Assembly (NCBI GenBank): GCA_037953745.1
Contig: JBAKBP010001612.1
Span: 142,506-206,505, forward strand
Reading direction: 5' to 3'
From: Lithodes maja
Lineage: Eukaryota; Arthropoda; Malacostraca; Decapoda; Lithodidae
Length of the DNA stretch: 64,000 bases
Shown here in pieces: positions 20,415 to 32,272 of this stretch; within the stretch, counting starts at the first letter, position 1; every line of letters starts with the position of its first letter. The notes beneath the pieces were generated by a model. It was not told where the DNA came from and ran no database searches. It saw nothing but the letters and a program-made list of their open reading frames with translations. Position numbers and translations under genes: made by a program.

Positions 20415-23118
20415 CTAGAGAGAGCTCTGAGGAGGGGTTAGCTTGTTTGCCAGAAACTGCCCAAACATATCCATCTGAGGGCTTAGCAACAGAGCATGAA
20501 CCTCATTCCAGGTCGTTTGGGGAATCAATCTACATGTGAATCGAGGTGAAAAGAGCGCTAGAGTAGCAATATCTTTGGGCATATTCTTGGACAATTGGAT
20601 GAGTGGATACTGTTTTTTTTTTCTTTTTTCTTCTATATTCCAACTTACTTCCTCTCGGGCATAGGCTGAGAGCCTTAACATTCACCGCTTTACAATGAAC
20701 AGTGAAGCCCGTGAGGTCTTGTTCCAGTCTAGGGAGTGAGACATGTGAAGCACGTAGAGTACAACGAGCACCTGCTATCTTGCCATCACATGAGGCACGG
20801 TGCTCACTCATGGCCCGAAACGACCCCATCTCTGAAGCCACCTCGTTCCCGTGCTTCACTGTCTCACCCCTACACTCGGACTCTCACACTTACACACACA
20901 CAACGCCACCTGTTGAGCAGATAACTCACTAGGCATTGCACCCCTATAGCATATTTTGAATATGGGAATATTCATACAGTGCTATTTAATCAGGGAACAA
21001 TGAGGGTATTTTATTGACGTTTCGGTGGGCTTGTGGTAATGCACTGATACCAGGTACAGCACAAATTCCATCCCAATAATATCTTCCCATTGATACATCG
21101 GGATTTGAACCCGGGACCTTTGGATTACCAGGCCAGTGGCAAGACCACTCCACCACTAGCTCTAGTTGCCTCAAAAATTGCAATATTGACATTCCCAGTG
21201 GTCATCCGAGAATTACCACGTGAAGCTCTTCTGATAAAATGAAGTGCAGACCTGGAGTTTTGTTCAGAGATAGAATCTGCTACTTGCCTCATGGCTTGTG
21301 CAAGTTGTTGTAATGTGATAAAAATTTGACAGTAACCTATGGGTTCTTTGACGCTGTCTAAAGTCTTTGTCAGTCCGTGCAGGGTAGGTGTATTAATCAT
21401 GGGGTCAACTAGTTGGTTTACAAACTATTGTTGGAGATCTGAGATATTTCCAGAACTCCTGGGGAATAGAGTCGGAGTTGTATATATGCATAGTGGTAAA
21501 TTGGTGATCCTCCAATGGGAGTTTGTGGGGGGTGGGGGGGGGGGGGATCTCCCCAAGTCAGGGCCATTTTATCTGCCTCAGTCACCCATTTATACCATGG
21601 ACCATAACTTAGAGTGTATACCTCCAACATAGGAATTTTGTTCTCGAACATTTTTGTGGAGCAACCTACGGATTTTGAGGGATTAGAGAGATTTAATGGC
21701 ATTATGTCCATCCGCCTTATTCACGTCAGACCATGGTTTGAAGCGCTTCCCTGAAGGCACCGTGGGTGTCTGTGTGTAAGTAAAGTACTTAGCATCCAAC
21801 AGAAATGGGAAGTGTTTTTATGATTACGCCCAGCAATCGGCCTTGTGCCTCTTTGCACGTAGATTTCTCAGCTCGTCCATTTTAATAATCCACTCATTTG
21901 GTATTGGTACCAAATCTGGATGACCTGTGTCAGCATTAGTAGGTGCTACCCTGGTACTGTAATTGTTTCCAGTATCGGGATTTACCCATTAGTAGAGGGA
22001 GAGGCTTCTTGAACATTTCAGGTTCCTGCTCAATGGGTGGGGGTTGAATATGTGACAGAAAATAGATACTGGGAATACCCGGAGCTTGTGGACTAGTCTG
22101 AGTGGAGGATGTAGGAGTGGTTGTTATTTCATGAGCAGGTTGTTTAGGCTGGATAGGTACATGAGCCCGTGGAACTGCGTCTGGTATGGCATGTTGTAAC
22201 ATGGACGGAGCAAGAGACCTACTTGGAGATCTCGGATAGCCTTATCTAAAGACGTAAAGTTCTGTTCAATTTGCCTGTCAACTCCTGCATAGATTTAAGA
22301 AAATACCTGAAATTCACTAAACAAGCCACCAGGTGGGCTCTGAGTAGGGATTATATCAGAAAACTCTTCTTCCTTTGTTCTAATGGAGAACCATGGGACT
22401 CATTCTGATTCCAACCCTCCTCAGTAGGGTTACCGGTCTCCAAATCATAACACCCTACCATAGCATTGTTTATGACTAAAGGTTCTGGGGTATCCTTAGG
22501 GAGTACTTTTTTCCCTTTTGCCCCAACCGTCCTGTAACCAAAAATGTCTGGGGCTGCCAGAAAAGGATCTAAACGAACAGGTAAGTCCGTATAAGGTTGA
22601 ACAGGTGAATCATGTATGGGTTTATGTATTTCAGCTTCAATATTCACCTGAATCAGTTTAGGGTGAATCAATGTGGGTGGAGCAAACAACGGGGTTGATA
22701 CAATTTGATGATCAATAGTATCAGCTAATTGTACTAGGGAAAGTGGAGGGGGGGCTGACAGCCTCAGAACTTGGATCAGCCAAGGAAGTAGATGAGACAG
22801 GTAATTTTATGTTTTAGATGAAACAGGATTAGCAGGGTGACTGACCACATTAGACAATGTCAAAAGTCTGGGGATATGTGGTGTAGAGTGCAAGACTTGA
22901 AATCATGACTGCGAGTCGGGGACGTTTGGGACTTAGAAGGTGGGTTGCCTTTTAGTTTGTGATTTGCTCAATTTCTTCTGTTTTTTACTGGAAGACTCTG
23001 AGCTGACCAACCTATGTCTTTTCCTGCTAGATCTGGATATTTTCTTGTCAGGAGATGGGGAATAACTAGGAGTTCTAGAAAGGATAATTCTAAAAAGCAT
23101 ACATACTTTAGCATCCAT
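20415..23118 (-). pseudogene. DIRS-like Gag relic
   Basis: Short minus-strand open pieces in shifting frames. An N-terminal piece from ATG 23118 is Ser/Lys/Arg-rich (MDAKVCMLF start; RSSRKRHRLVSSESSSKKQKK-type tract). A piece at 22689-22351 is rich in Pro, and further pieces at 22202-21936 and 21711-21125 follow. Position upstream of RT and basic/low-complexity composition suggest Gag, with no diagnostic motif. A tRNA-derived SINE interrupts it. Confidence 0.45.
20935..21166 (-). mobile_element. tRNA-derived SINE
   Basis: The minus-strand head (about 21165-21095) reads AGCTAGTGGTGGAGTGGTC, with an A-box-like TGGTGGAGTGG, and CGGGTTCAAATCCCG, a canonical B box in a T-arm hairpin. The body continues down to about 20935 with no tRNA homology. 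No clear duplication is seen. It is not a functional tRNA: the anticodon and acceptor arms do not fold well and a non-tRNA body follows. Confidence 0.65.
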
Positions 23119-23516
23119 AATACCTGGAGATTTCTTTTAAAAGTACCTGAAATGTAAGACTACTGAACTCCACACAGATAATATGACCGAGGTTATAAAT
23201 GTTTTTTGGGTCATGGTTATTAACAAAAGTATATGATTAGTGCGAGTACACTTAGCCGGTGAACCGGAAACGTCTAGTGATTTGTAAAAATGAACTCACC
23301 TTAAAATATAAGGTGTTAGACTCCTCCAGTGGTTATCACTTGGCCGGAAGAGATCGTTCTAATTGTTGAAGAGATTCTTCTCCGGTAATGCAGCAGCTCG
23401 CCTGAGCCTGTGAATAATACCAAGGAGTCAATGTTGCATGGTGGAAATAACACCGGAATTATTAGGTCTACTTAGATTTGGCAAAATAGGATCTAGTCAT
23501 GTATCGTTTATTTTAA

Positions 23517-23927
23517 CCCTTGTAGAGCGGGGGGTTTTGGGCATATTTGGGCATATTCAGGCCCTCCTGAATGATAAATCAAGTATCTGCATGAAATGAA
23601 ATGTATTCAGCAAAAAAATAGGCGCTAAAAGCTTCAAAATGAGACCAGAACGAGCTACGTAGAACTTGTGGTTCTCATACAGTGGTACCAGTAACATGGG
23701 AGTTTAGCGTATAGCGGTATATTTTTTCCAGCTACGCTCACTACTGGCTACACTGCCGGCCTCTCGAGAACACAGGGAGGGTGAGTCAGTGGGCGGCGAT
23801 AGGCCCTGGGAGTCGGACGTGTGGCCCTCTGCACTCCCGGCCATTTGCACTCGATTTTAACCCTTTAAAAGCCTTAATAATGCTCCTAACTTGCTGCAAA
23901 TTGGCGCCCGGTGCCGCCAGCTAAGGG
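23517..23927. mobile_element. TTAA-flanked MITE (piggyBac-type ends)
   Basis: Flanked by TTAA at 23513-23516 and 23928-23931. Ends begin CCCTT on both strands (CCCTTGTAGAGCGG and CCCTTAGCTGGCGG). The flanking sequence, if rejoined at one TTAA, resembles the undisturbed homologous site near 24425 (TTTACTTTAAATAAACT), which supports insertion. No coding capacity. Its right portion, from 23764, is repeated at the two later unit junctions (31056 and 44165). Confidence 0.75.
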
Positions 23928-24039
23928 TTAAATAAACTGCAGTTGCCTTTTATGTAAGAAATAGCCTAGTGATTTATTACCCGGTATCACTGGATATAAT
24001 TACTTGGTAATTTTTTAGTCAGGTATAGCCTTTTAGAAA

Positions 24040-24430
24040 GGGAAAGAAAACTTGTCCTTGTTCCCTGGAAATTAATTAAAAATATATAATTAATGAGAAT
24101 ACACTTAGTAGGTGAACCGGAAACTTCTAGAGTTTTGCCCAGTGAACTCACCTTAAAGATTACGTTTTTTTAGCCGAGTGAAGGGAGCAACAGGTGAGAT
24201 GGTTAGGTCTACTATGGCCTTGAAATCTGGAATACTGTTCATCTCCTGCTGTGGTTATCACTTGGCCGGGAGGGAACGTTCTACTTGTTGTCCAGATTCT
24301 TCTCTGGTAACGCAGCGCATTACCTGAGCCTGTGAATCATACCAAGGAGTCAATGTTGCATAGTGAGATGGAAATAGTACTTGTTAGGCCTACTTAACTT
24401 GGGCAAAAATAGGATCTAGCCTTGTATTGT
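24040..24430 (-). repeat. DIRS-like 5' UTR block with probable intron
   Basis: Diverged copy of 23150-23510. Both, read on the minus strand, show an exon ending AAG before GTGAGTTC (donor at 24151 here, 23299 there) and an acceptor TTTCCAG (24065) or TTTCAG (23147). Repeated in units B (~37140-37530) and C (~44420-44830). Confidence 0.55.
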
Positions 24431-24506
24431 TTACTTTAAATAAACTAATTAGATAGAAGTACTTATTTAAGCTCTCGTTTCTATCGTAAATCCGATAGTT
24501 TGTTAA

Positions 24507-25260
24507 TTACTGGTACCCGGGCCTGTCTCTAATATGGTATGACATCCTTATTATAGTATGACCAAGCCTAGAGTACCCGGCAATAATTTCCATTTGATTC
24601 CATTATTGGAACCCTGGTTTGTCTTAATTAAAGTATGACAAAGCTTAGGGTACCCGGTAAAATAATATCTGTTTCTCTTACTGGTACCCAGACTTGTTCT
24701 TGTCATAGTACGACACGGCTTTGAGTAACCCAGTACCCATATGGTGGTCTCAATTTTTTCGGTACCCGGGCCTGTCATTGTGAAACTATGAACCATGTCA
24801 TGGTACCCGGCATTGTAATATCACCCGTCAATTATTGTTACCCGGGCATGTCTGTATAATGTTTAGACAAGAGTACCCGGGGCTTTCAAAAGAAAATATT
24901 GTAGAATAAGCCATCATCTTAACAGTCGTCAGAGTACCCGGTAAACTGGCTTACTGGTGCCCGGGTCTTGTTATGGCATTATGCTACTACCCGGGAGCAT
25001 TGGTACCCGGGTCTGTCATTGTTTTAACAGCCGCCAGGGTAACCGGCAATAGCCTATTTGTACCCGGGGCTGTCTTTATATTTGTTTTGGTATTATGATA
25101 CCGCCCGGGAATATTGTTACCCGGGTCTGACATCGTCTAGACTCTAGAGTGACCGGCAATGGTCTACTTGTATCCGGGATGTTTTGGCATTATGATACCA
25201 CCCGGGAATATTGGTACCCGGGTCTGTCATCATCCAGTATAGTCGGCAATAGCCTACTTG
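24507..25260. repeat. GGTACCCGGG motif array, unit A, left part
   Basis: About a dozen degenerate copies of GGTACCCGGG(T/C)CTGTCAT alternate with AGTACCCGGCAATA every 50-100 bp. The core combines the palindromes GGTACC and CCCGGG. The array is interrupted by the LINE at 25261 and resumes at 26688-26915. Open frames running through it, such as the stretch before 25261, are not genes. Confidence 0.75.
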
Positions 25261-26687
25261 TCAGTTTGACAAGTGTTGTGTGTAAACTAATGGAAACGGT
25301 AATTAGAGAAGGAATAATGGAGCATATGAAATCAAACCAACTTTTCAGTGGGAGACAGTTCGGATTCTTGCCGGGGAGGTCGACAGTACTACAGCTAATT
25401 AAGGTGGTAGATGATTGGATGCAAATTCTGGAGGATGGTGATGTTATAGACGTGGTATATTGCTATTTTATGAAGGCCTTCGATAAGGTCCCACATAAAA
25501 GGTTAATAGAGAAAGTTAGAAGCTATAATATAGGGGAGAAATGTGTGAAATGGATAGAAGCCTTCCTGAAAGATCGGAGACAGAGGGTACTGGTGAATGG
25601 AATAGGCTCGGGGTGGAGGGAAATTACAAGTGGAGTACCTCAGGGATCTGTGTTGGGACCACTACTGTTCGTTATATTTATCAACGACTTACCTGAAGTT
25701 ATAACTAATGGAAGTGAGATATACCTGTATGCAGATGACACTAAGCTGTATAGAAGAGTGAGAAGTAAGGAAGATGTGGGTTTGCTTCAAGGAGATATGA
25801 AGGGATGGTCTGAACATTGGTTAATGCCTTTTCATCCAAAACAATGCAAGTACATGCGGATTGGGACAAGCAAGATAGACAAGGTAGGATACAGTATGTA
25901 TGAAGCGATGGAGGAAGTTAATGCAGAAAAGGATATTGGAGTAGTGATAGACAATAAGTTAAATTTCTCAGAACATTTAGTGGAAAAGATAAACAAAGCC
26001 AATAGAATTGTAGGGCTGATAAGGAGGACATTTGTGTCACTTGACGAAGAAATATTCAGGAATCTCTATACAGCGCTGGTTAGGCCGCACCTGGAATATG
26101 CAAACCAGGTGTGGGCTCCATATATGGTAAAGGATATAGAAGCAGTGGAGAAAGTGCAGAGGAGAGCTAGCAAGCTAGTACCAACGTTGAAGAACGCGGG
26201 CTATGAGCAGAGGTTGAGGACACTGGGGCTTCCGACACTGGCATATAGGAGAAAGATAGGGGATATGATAGAGACTTTTAAGATAGTGTCAGGAAAGTAT
26301 GATGAGGATGTGTGTGAAGGTATCTTCTTGATGCGGGAGGGAACAAGAACGAGAGGACACACTAAGAAAATTTACAAAGAATGAAATAGGCTTGAAAAGG
26401 CATAGAACTCATTTGTGATAGAGTGGTAAATGAGTGGAACGCACTGCCCCAGTATGTAGTCGATTCCGAATCAATAAGGAAGTTTGAAAGTAATCTTGAT
26501 AAAGCATGGGGAAGACAAGATTTGAAGTTTGATTATAAAGCAAAAATACAGAATAGTAAAAATGTTGCGTCTGCTACCGCTGCCGCCAACACCGTGAACG
26601 ACCGCAGCAGTGCAAGTACTGGCACTGAGCTGGATACACAGGCCTAGTTTGCCTTTTTCCAGAGGATCTACTGTAAGATACTGTAAG
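25261..26687 (+). pseudogene. 5'-truncated LINE reverse transcriptase (CR1/Jockey-like), unit A
   Basis: The insertion begins inside the RT domain at SLTSVVCKLME and includes FSGRQFGFLPGRSTVLQL, SGVPQGSVLGPLLF, LYADDTKLYRR (active-site YADD) and the C-terminal VVNEWNALPQYVV segment (26426 on), out of frame with the RT. The frame from 25261 stops at 26382-26384. Motif A reads CYF where unit B has CDF, so a catalytic Asp is lost. No endonuclease domain is present. The 3' end has an ACTGTAAGAT short repeat tail. It shares its insertion point with units B and C and so predates the tandem duplication. Confidence 0.85.
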
Positions 26688-26915
26688 TGACCGGCAATAG
26701 CCTAATTGTACCCGGGGCTGTCATTATATTTGTTTTTTGGCATTATGATGCCACCCGGGAATATTGGTAACCGGGACTGTCATCGTTTTAGCAGCCTCCA
26801 GAGTAACCTGCTATAGCCTTTATAGTATCACCCGGGAATACTGGTACCCGGGTCTGTCATAGTCTTGACAGTTTGTCAGAGTACCCGGCAAAAGTCTGCT
26901 GGTACCCGGCCTATC
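26688..26915. repeat. GGTACCCGGG motif array, unit A, right part
   Basis: Continues the array after the LINE, with GGTAACCGGGACTGTCAT, GGTACCCGGGTCTGTCAT and AGTACCCGGCAAAA elements. The phrase CGGCAATAGCCTA occurs on both sides of the LINE, either as target-site duplication or as part of the array period. Confidence 0.7.
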
Positions 26916-27189
26916 TTGTTGCTTTCAGTTATCTGTATTGCTCACATGAAAGGCGCTGGTCCGCCGGGATTAAGAATTAAAATCTACAGTTGCGTTGTTG
27001 CCGGATTTAGTTCTTAAGTCACAAGATGAGATAAGGGTCAGTGTTTTACACTTAGGTAAGAAGTTATTATATAAGTAGCACATGGTACATTTCTGGGGAA
27101 TGTAATTAACGTTAAGGGAAATAAGATTGTCTACTATTATTCAACTCTTCTTTTTCTTGAACGTTGGAGATATATTTATTATATATTAA

Positions 27190-30100
27190 GCTTGCCGACC
27201 TAGCGTGTCCTGATGAGCATTGATTCTTGGATCTTTCTCATCCCCTGGTTCGCATGTAGGACACCTAGTACGGTCGGCTATCTCTCTGGCAGAAGGAAGT
27301 TTATCATGGATAGGAGTACTTTCTCGTTTTGTGCTGCTTTGGGTCGTACAATTATAAAGGTCATCGGGCACTCTTGATGTGTTAAGTGTGTTCCCTGTTT
27401 AGACCGATCTCGTTGTGGTTGGCTTTCCCAATCATGCCCCGAGTGTTCAGCCCTCCACAATGCTTATTTAAAACCATGCAGATAGTCGGTGCAAAACTAT
27501 TTTACTTCATATTCAGTCAGTGTAGGTAACGTACCGTTAGACGGTAGCCCGCAAAATCTTGACTATCGGATGACCATATATTCGAAGATTTGCTTCAAGG
27601 GGCGTCAGTTACTTCAGCCCCTGAGGGGTTTCTGCTCATGAGTCTTCCTTCCGCCAACCCAAGCGACATAGGACCTCAGATCCGCCGGACGCACCTCGGT
27701 GGTCTAGCCGGCAGGACAGGTCCCGCTCACCTAGACAATAGACCCAAGTCGCCTTCTGTTGAACAAGCGGCTAAGAGGTCTCGCTCTGATTTGACGCCAC
27801 ACTTTCTGCAGGTGATGACAAATCCAAGAAGAGTCGGTCTAGGACGTCCTCCTCCTCGTCGAAGACGGTGGCGCAGCCTCCACATAAACCGGTCAAAACA
27901 GTCTTTGTCAGGCAGGGAGGCCTCAGAGACACATCTAGTCATGTCTCAGGCCAATTCACCGGTTTACCATTCCTCACAACCCGCACCCATGGCCTTGCCG
28001 GTATTGGGAAAGAAAAAGGGCAGCAGCATGTGTTCTAGCCGGCAGGAGCATGAGCTCTTCTACCTAGCCCGCCTCAGTTCAAGACCCTTCCGAGTATTAC
28101 GTACCGGATCTGAACTTTCGAGACCTTTCTGAGTTCGACGTTTTTGACGACTCACAAACAAGAACACAAGATTCGGGAAAGATGTAGTTACCGGGTGTAC
28201 CACTACCGAAATACAACATAAATCATCTATAAATACTTATAAAAAATAAATACTTATAAATCTATAATACTAGGTTAGGTTAGGTTGTTTGGTTAGGGTA
28301 ATGAATTTTTGTATCCAAAGGCAGTCAAAATAGACGGGACCATGATGGGGTACACCCGGTAACTACATTCTTGCCCAAGATTCTGCTGCCCGGGTCGAAG
28401 AGTCTTGGTTGAAGGCTTTACCGGCCCCCACCCCCCTGACCCGGTCACCGGGATCTACTTTACACCACCAAGGTGTACACGCCGAAGAAATGGCGTCTGG
28501 CCAACGTCCATATTCACGGAATTCGGGAACGCAGGGCTCAGAAATGTCATAGCCCGCGTCCCAATCAGACCAAGCAAGTGGGGTTTTTGTAGCGAGGGAT
28601 CCATTATAGGAGTTAATTGATCTCATGAGACAGGTAAGAGATGAGCGACAGGTATCAGTTCCAGTACCAATAGCTCCGGGGTTGCGACCCCTAGGGCACG
28701 TACTTGTTCAACCTCGGGTTGATATATTTAACTTTACCTCCATCTGCTGTCACTCCTGTCCCTTCCACTTTGGGGGCTACGGCATTCTTGCCGTCCAATC
28801 TGCAGTTGTTCTCGGATTTGCTTCCTCCCCCTCTTAATAAATCCATCCCTAGTAAAAAGGGCCTTAGGCCACTTTTATAGGGGTTGGATGCATCTTGGTC
28901 TGTAGTTAAGCCTTTACGCCCCGAGGTCACACAACTCAGAGTCACAGGTGAGTCCCCTGTTCTGAAACATTGGGTTATCGAGGCAAATGAGGTTAAGCAA
29001 TGAAGGGCCAAGAACCAATCTGGAGAGGTACTTGATGTTGTCGTCAGGGCCTTTCCTACATTTTGTATCCTGACTATTGTGTGTCCATGCTATCTCCTGC
29101 CTTGCCTCCCGCTTCCGCCGGAAATTTATTTTTCCGACTGGACTAAGTTAGATGGGTTTAACGATTTAATGCTGTTACAGGGCTTGACCCCAGAATTAAA
29201 TGCGATAACCTTCAGGGACCCTGCGGGGTCTTCACTAGTTCAGATGAAAAGTTGGGGAGTCAGGGCCAAGGGTTGCAAGGAGACAAGAGGCCCAGCTGTT
29301 TACCAGCACAATAACAAACAAAAGTAGTCATCTGCTTCCGCAAGAAGACCATTATTGGTTTTCAAATGCCGGTTGGCATGGCGGTAGGGATACCTCCATA
29401 TAAGTTTTATTTTTTGGGGCCTCTAAACTTTCTTTATGCCAGTTACCTGAACTTTTTGTCCTATGACACAGGTTCAGATCGATAAAGACTACAAGATGAG
29501 GCAGAAAGCCTGGAGACTGGCGTCCCAATGCTTACTCAGCCGCCAACTTGCGGCTTCTCTGGCCAGGACGTCTGAGTCAGTAAAGGATGTCAATACCCAG
29601 AAGGCTCTTTCTCTGACTAGGCGCCTTCTTCTCCAAAACTCCATTCAGTCTCTCCGCGACATCCGGCGGCTCTCTTTGAGGCGGTACGGGTCCGTAAAGA
29701 CCTGAGGGGGTACTTGGTTAGCAGATGCCCTGCAGAGATAGGTGGAAGACAGATTTGATCAGATGTTTTCTCCAAAAACCTAGCCTCAGGCGATGCCTGG
29801 CGTATTGTCGATTTACTTCTGGACTCACAACCTGCCACTAATTCAAAGTTGAAGAGTGGGCAGTAGGTTAAAATTCTATATTTAATTCTAAGAGTTCCTT
29901 TCGTGGTCAATCCCAGTCATTTCAGTCATCAAAGAATTACACAGCCCCTGAGAATGGCGGGACGTCTAGTGGACAAGGCTGATCCAAGGGCAGAGGGGGT
30001 TAGTTTAGGGGTCAGTCTAAGGGTAAATCCAATCGTGATGGTAGCAAGGCCTCTCATCACCGCCTTTCTGACATTAGACTTACAACCCTCCGGAGACACC

Positions 30101-30330
30101 ACAAGGCTCCCTCACTCCCAGTGCCTAAGCAAGGTGAGTTGGAAACAAGAGTAGTACTGCCGGACAACACCAGTCATGCGACTGGCAACTTCCGAGATTG
30201 CCATCGGGCGTGGCCCCGGTGGACATGGGCAAGGACAGTCGTCAGCAAAAGCCTCTCCTGACGGTGGTTTCGGCGACCCCGTTTTATGTATCCCCACAGA
30301 CTTGAATCTTGTTGTTATTGAAGGTGGGAT
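27190..30330 (+). pseudogene. DIRS-like Gag relic, unit A
   Basis: Plus-strand remnants in shifting frames. A Cys cluster (CVKCVPC, then RCGWLSQSCPEC) lies at about 27380-27450, just after a TGA at 27375-27377 where units B and C have CGA. A basic region rich in Arg (27590-28132), a Gln/Arg-rich helical segment (29463-29705) and a Gly/Ser/Lys-rich tail with SFRGQSQSFQSS-type sequence (29905-30050) follow. Position upstream of RT suggests Gag. It is not translatable as one protein. Confidence 0.5.
28182..28368. mobile_element. Small MITE with 20-bp perfect inverted ends, unit A
   Basis: ATGTAGTTACCGGGTGTACC at 28182-28201 is exactly inverted at 28349-28368. The 187-bp interior is AT-rich with a short TTAGG-like run (near 28272). 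The same insertion is present in units B and C. Confidence 0.75.
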
Positions 30331-30419
30331 CCACCGTCAAAGAGATAGCCCAAAAAGCAGATTATTATCCCCAGTCCTCTGTTACAGCCCATGTTCACAT
30401 CCTGGTTGTTCCTGGTGCC

Positions 30420-31015
30420 AAAAAACGGGACAGTGTTTAGATGAGGCCGGTGAGCGACCTCTCTTTTCTCAACATCCATATTCACAATCAGTCGTTCCGG
30501 ATGCTGACTGTGTATCAGATCAGATTGACACTCCCGCCGCAAGGCTGGCTGTGTTCCATTGATCTAACAGAAGCCTCTTGGCAGGTCCCAATCAACAAAC
30601 ATTTTTCAAATGTATCTAACTTTGCGTAACGGGGATCAAACGTTTGTCTTTCAAAGTATGCCCTTTGGATTAAAATCTAGCACCTCGACTTTTTACAAAG
30701 TTAGTCCGACAGGCTTTGCTGCCATTACTCAAACAAGGGATCATTGTGTTCTAGTACCTAAACAATTGGTTGATGGTAGCACAATCCAAAATGATCCACC
30801 TCCAACATGATGGTTCTGTTAGGACGACTGAAGGTAAAACAAATTATTTTGGAAGGAAACAGGTACTTTCTGCTGTTACCAGCAGAAACACAGACGAAAA
30901 TTCCAACCTTAATCCACAACCTTCCGGCGGCTTGGGCAAAGCCAGGGGATTACACTCCTCCTCAGGGGCGTCATCTGCTCTCTAAAAGTGGGGGGGACAT
31001 TCAGAGATAGATATA
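30420..31015 (+). pseudogene. DIRS-type RT N-terminal relic, unit A
   Basis: MRPVSDLSFLNIHIHNQSFR and WLCSIDLTEASWQVPI (30441-30629) match the DIRS RT segments R.V.DL..LN and W..S.DL.DAY.HVPI. The next frame has FVFQSMPFGLKSSTSTFYK (30610-30810), the F..MPFGL box. The sequence ends at about 31015-31055 before the YLDD box, where the unit junction lies. Confidence 0.7.
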
Positions 31016-31160
31016 GGAAAAACAGGCGAGCGAAGCGAGCGATCAGCTGGGGGGTTCGAGAACACAGGGAGGGTGAGTCAGTGGGCGGCGGTAGGCCCTG
31101 GGAGTCGGACGTGTGACCCTCTGCACTCCCAGCCATTTGCACTCGATTTTAACCCTTTAA

Positions 31161-31554
31161 CCCTCCAGCCCCGGGGACTATAGCTCGCGACTGTGCTGCG
31201 GTACCGGGTGTTTTGACGATCTTTGGGCTATGTTAACTCCTCTGTAATTCAATGAATATGGCATGTAATGTTATGAATAAAAAAGAAAAATGTTCCACAC
31301 ACCTTCCTCTGTAGAATGGCATTGAGTAGAGGTCTCTAGCCCCTCTGGTTGCATAATGGTGAGCGCGGGAAGACAAGTGCTTTTCGGCGGCAAATTCTTC
31401 CCGCGTTCGGATGCGTCGCTCCGGCCACGGCTACGACGCACCTAGCCGCTCGTCGCGCCAAAGTGTTTATCTCCCTTAGAAGAGTTTAGTGTTTGATATT
31501 GAGAATGTGATGTTTATTTGATATTTTTATAGTTATTTTGAGGCCAATTATATA
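31161..31554. other. piggyBac copy 2 left terminal region
   Basis: Non-coding sequence from the left inverted end to the start of the 175-bp repeats. No gene. Confidence 0.5.
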
Positions 31555-31993
31555 AAGTATGTTTATTAGGGTATCACTGTCACTAATATTGCTCATTTTC
31601 ACTCGATACCGTACATTTTATTAGTAATTGAGGTAGGTTATTGTTATATTAGGCACTGATTATTAGTTATTACAGGTGTTTCTTATACTTTGGCCATCAA
31701 GTATTGTGTCTTGTGTCACTTTCACTTTGATAAATATGCTTTAGAGTGTCACTGTCACTGATAATGCTCATTTTCACTCTATACCGTACATTTTATTAGT
31801 AATTGAGGTAGGTTATTGTTATATTAGGCACTGATTATTCGTTATCACAGGTGTTTATTATACTTTGGCCATCAAGTATTGTGTCTTGTGTCACTTTCAC
31901 TTTGATAAATATGCTTTAGAGTGTCACTGTCACTGATAATGCTCATTTTCACTCGATACCGTACATTTTTTTAGTAATTGAGGTAGGTTATTG

Positions 31994-32272
31994 TTGTTGT
32001 TGTTGTTGTTGTTTTTCCCCAAGCTGCCTGGCCGAACAGCCCCAAGGCCCCGAGCAAGGCCAAGGCCATAACCGAGCACCCCCACAGAACCCTCCCTGCC
32101 GACCACAATAAAGCCTGGGTGACCGAAGCCACTCCATGGCGGGGAGCTGAGGAGGGTGCGGAAACGCCCGGGAAACCAAAGCCCCACCCAGGGCCCTGTG
32201 CCCCTCAGCAATTATGAAGAGAAAGATGAGGGGCAAAGGAAAGATGTGACGCTTTGGTTTCCAATCTTGGTA
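31994..32272 (-). mobile_element. Short retroposon with (AAC)n tail, first copy
   Basis: A 279-bp GC-rich insert bounded by a perfect 14-bp duplication GAGGTAGGTTATTG (31980-31993 and 32273-32286). On the minus strand it ends in an (AAC)n tail, seen as (GTT)n at 31994-32012. This is typical of a SINE or a short LINE 3' end. Open frames across it (poly-Asn/Gln) are artefacts. Confidence 0.7.

Larger units (their letters stand above)
17721..23516 (-). mobile_element. DIRS-like (tyrosine-recombinase) retroelement, decayed
   Basis: Read on the minus strand: Gag-like remnants (23118 down to ~20415), RT/RNase H (~20400-19000), tyrosine recombinase (18905-17722). No LTRs and no DDE integrase are present. 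All frames carry stops and shifts. A probable 5'-UTR exon and intron lie at 23147-23510. The 5' flank ends at a TTAA-targeted MITE at 23517, and a SINE has inserted near 20930-21165. The DIRS class is inferred from the RT plus tyrosine recombinase pairing. Confidence 0.7.
23764..31055 (+). repeat. Tandem unit A of ~7.29-kb array
   Basis: Starts at TCGAGAACACAGGGAGGG inside the MITE; the same sequence recurs at 31056 and 44165. The unit holds, in order: MITE right part, DIRS-like 5' block (24040-24430), TACCCGG motif array, LINE fragment, Gag remnants, a small MITE, and an RT start. It carries none of the later TTAA insertions. Confidence 0.85.

Noticed and set aside
21095..21165. Functional tRNA gene
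   Set aside because: A and B boxes are present but the cloverleaf is poor and a SINE body follows.
25149..25260. N-terminal extension of the LINE frame (and 38168-38364, 45466-45660)
   Set aside because: It translates the TACCCGG motif array. The LINE homology begins only at SLTSVVCKLM.
24507..25260. CRISPR array
   Set aside because: Repeats are degenerate, spacing is uneven, units alternate between two motifs, and the context is eukaryotic.
28270..28292. Interstitial telomere
   Set aside because: Only two to four TTAGG-like units inside a MITE with defined ends.
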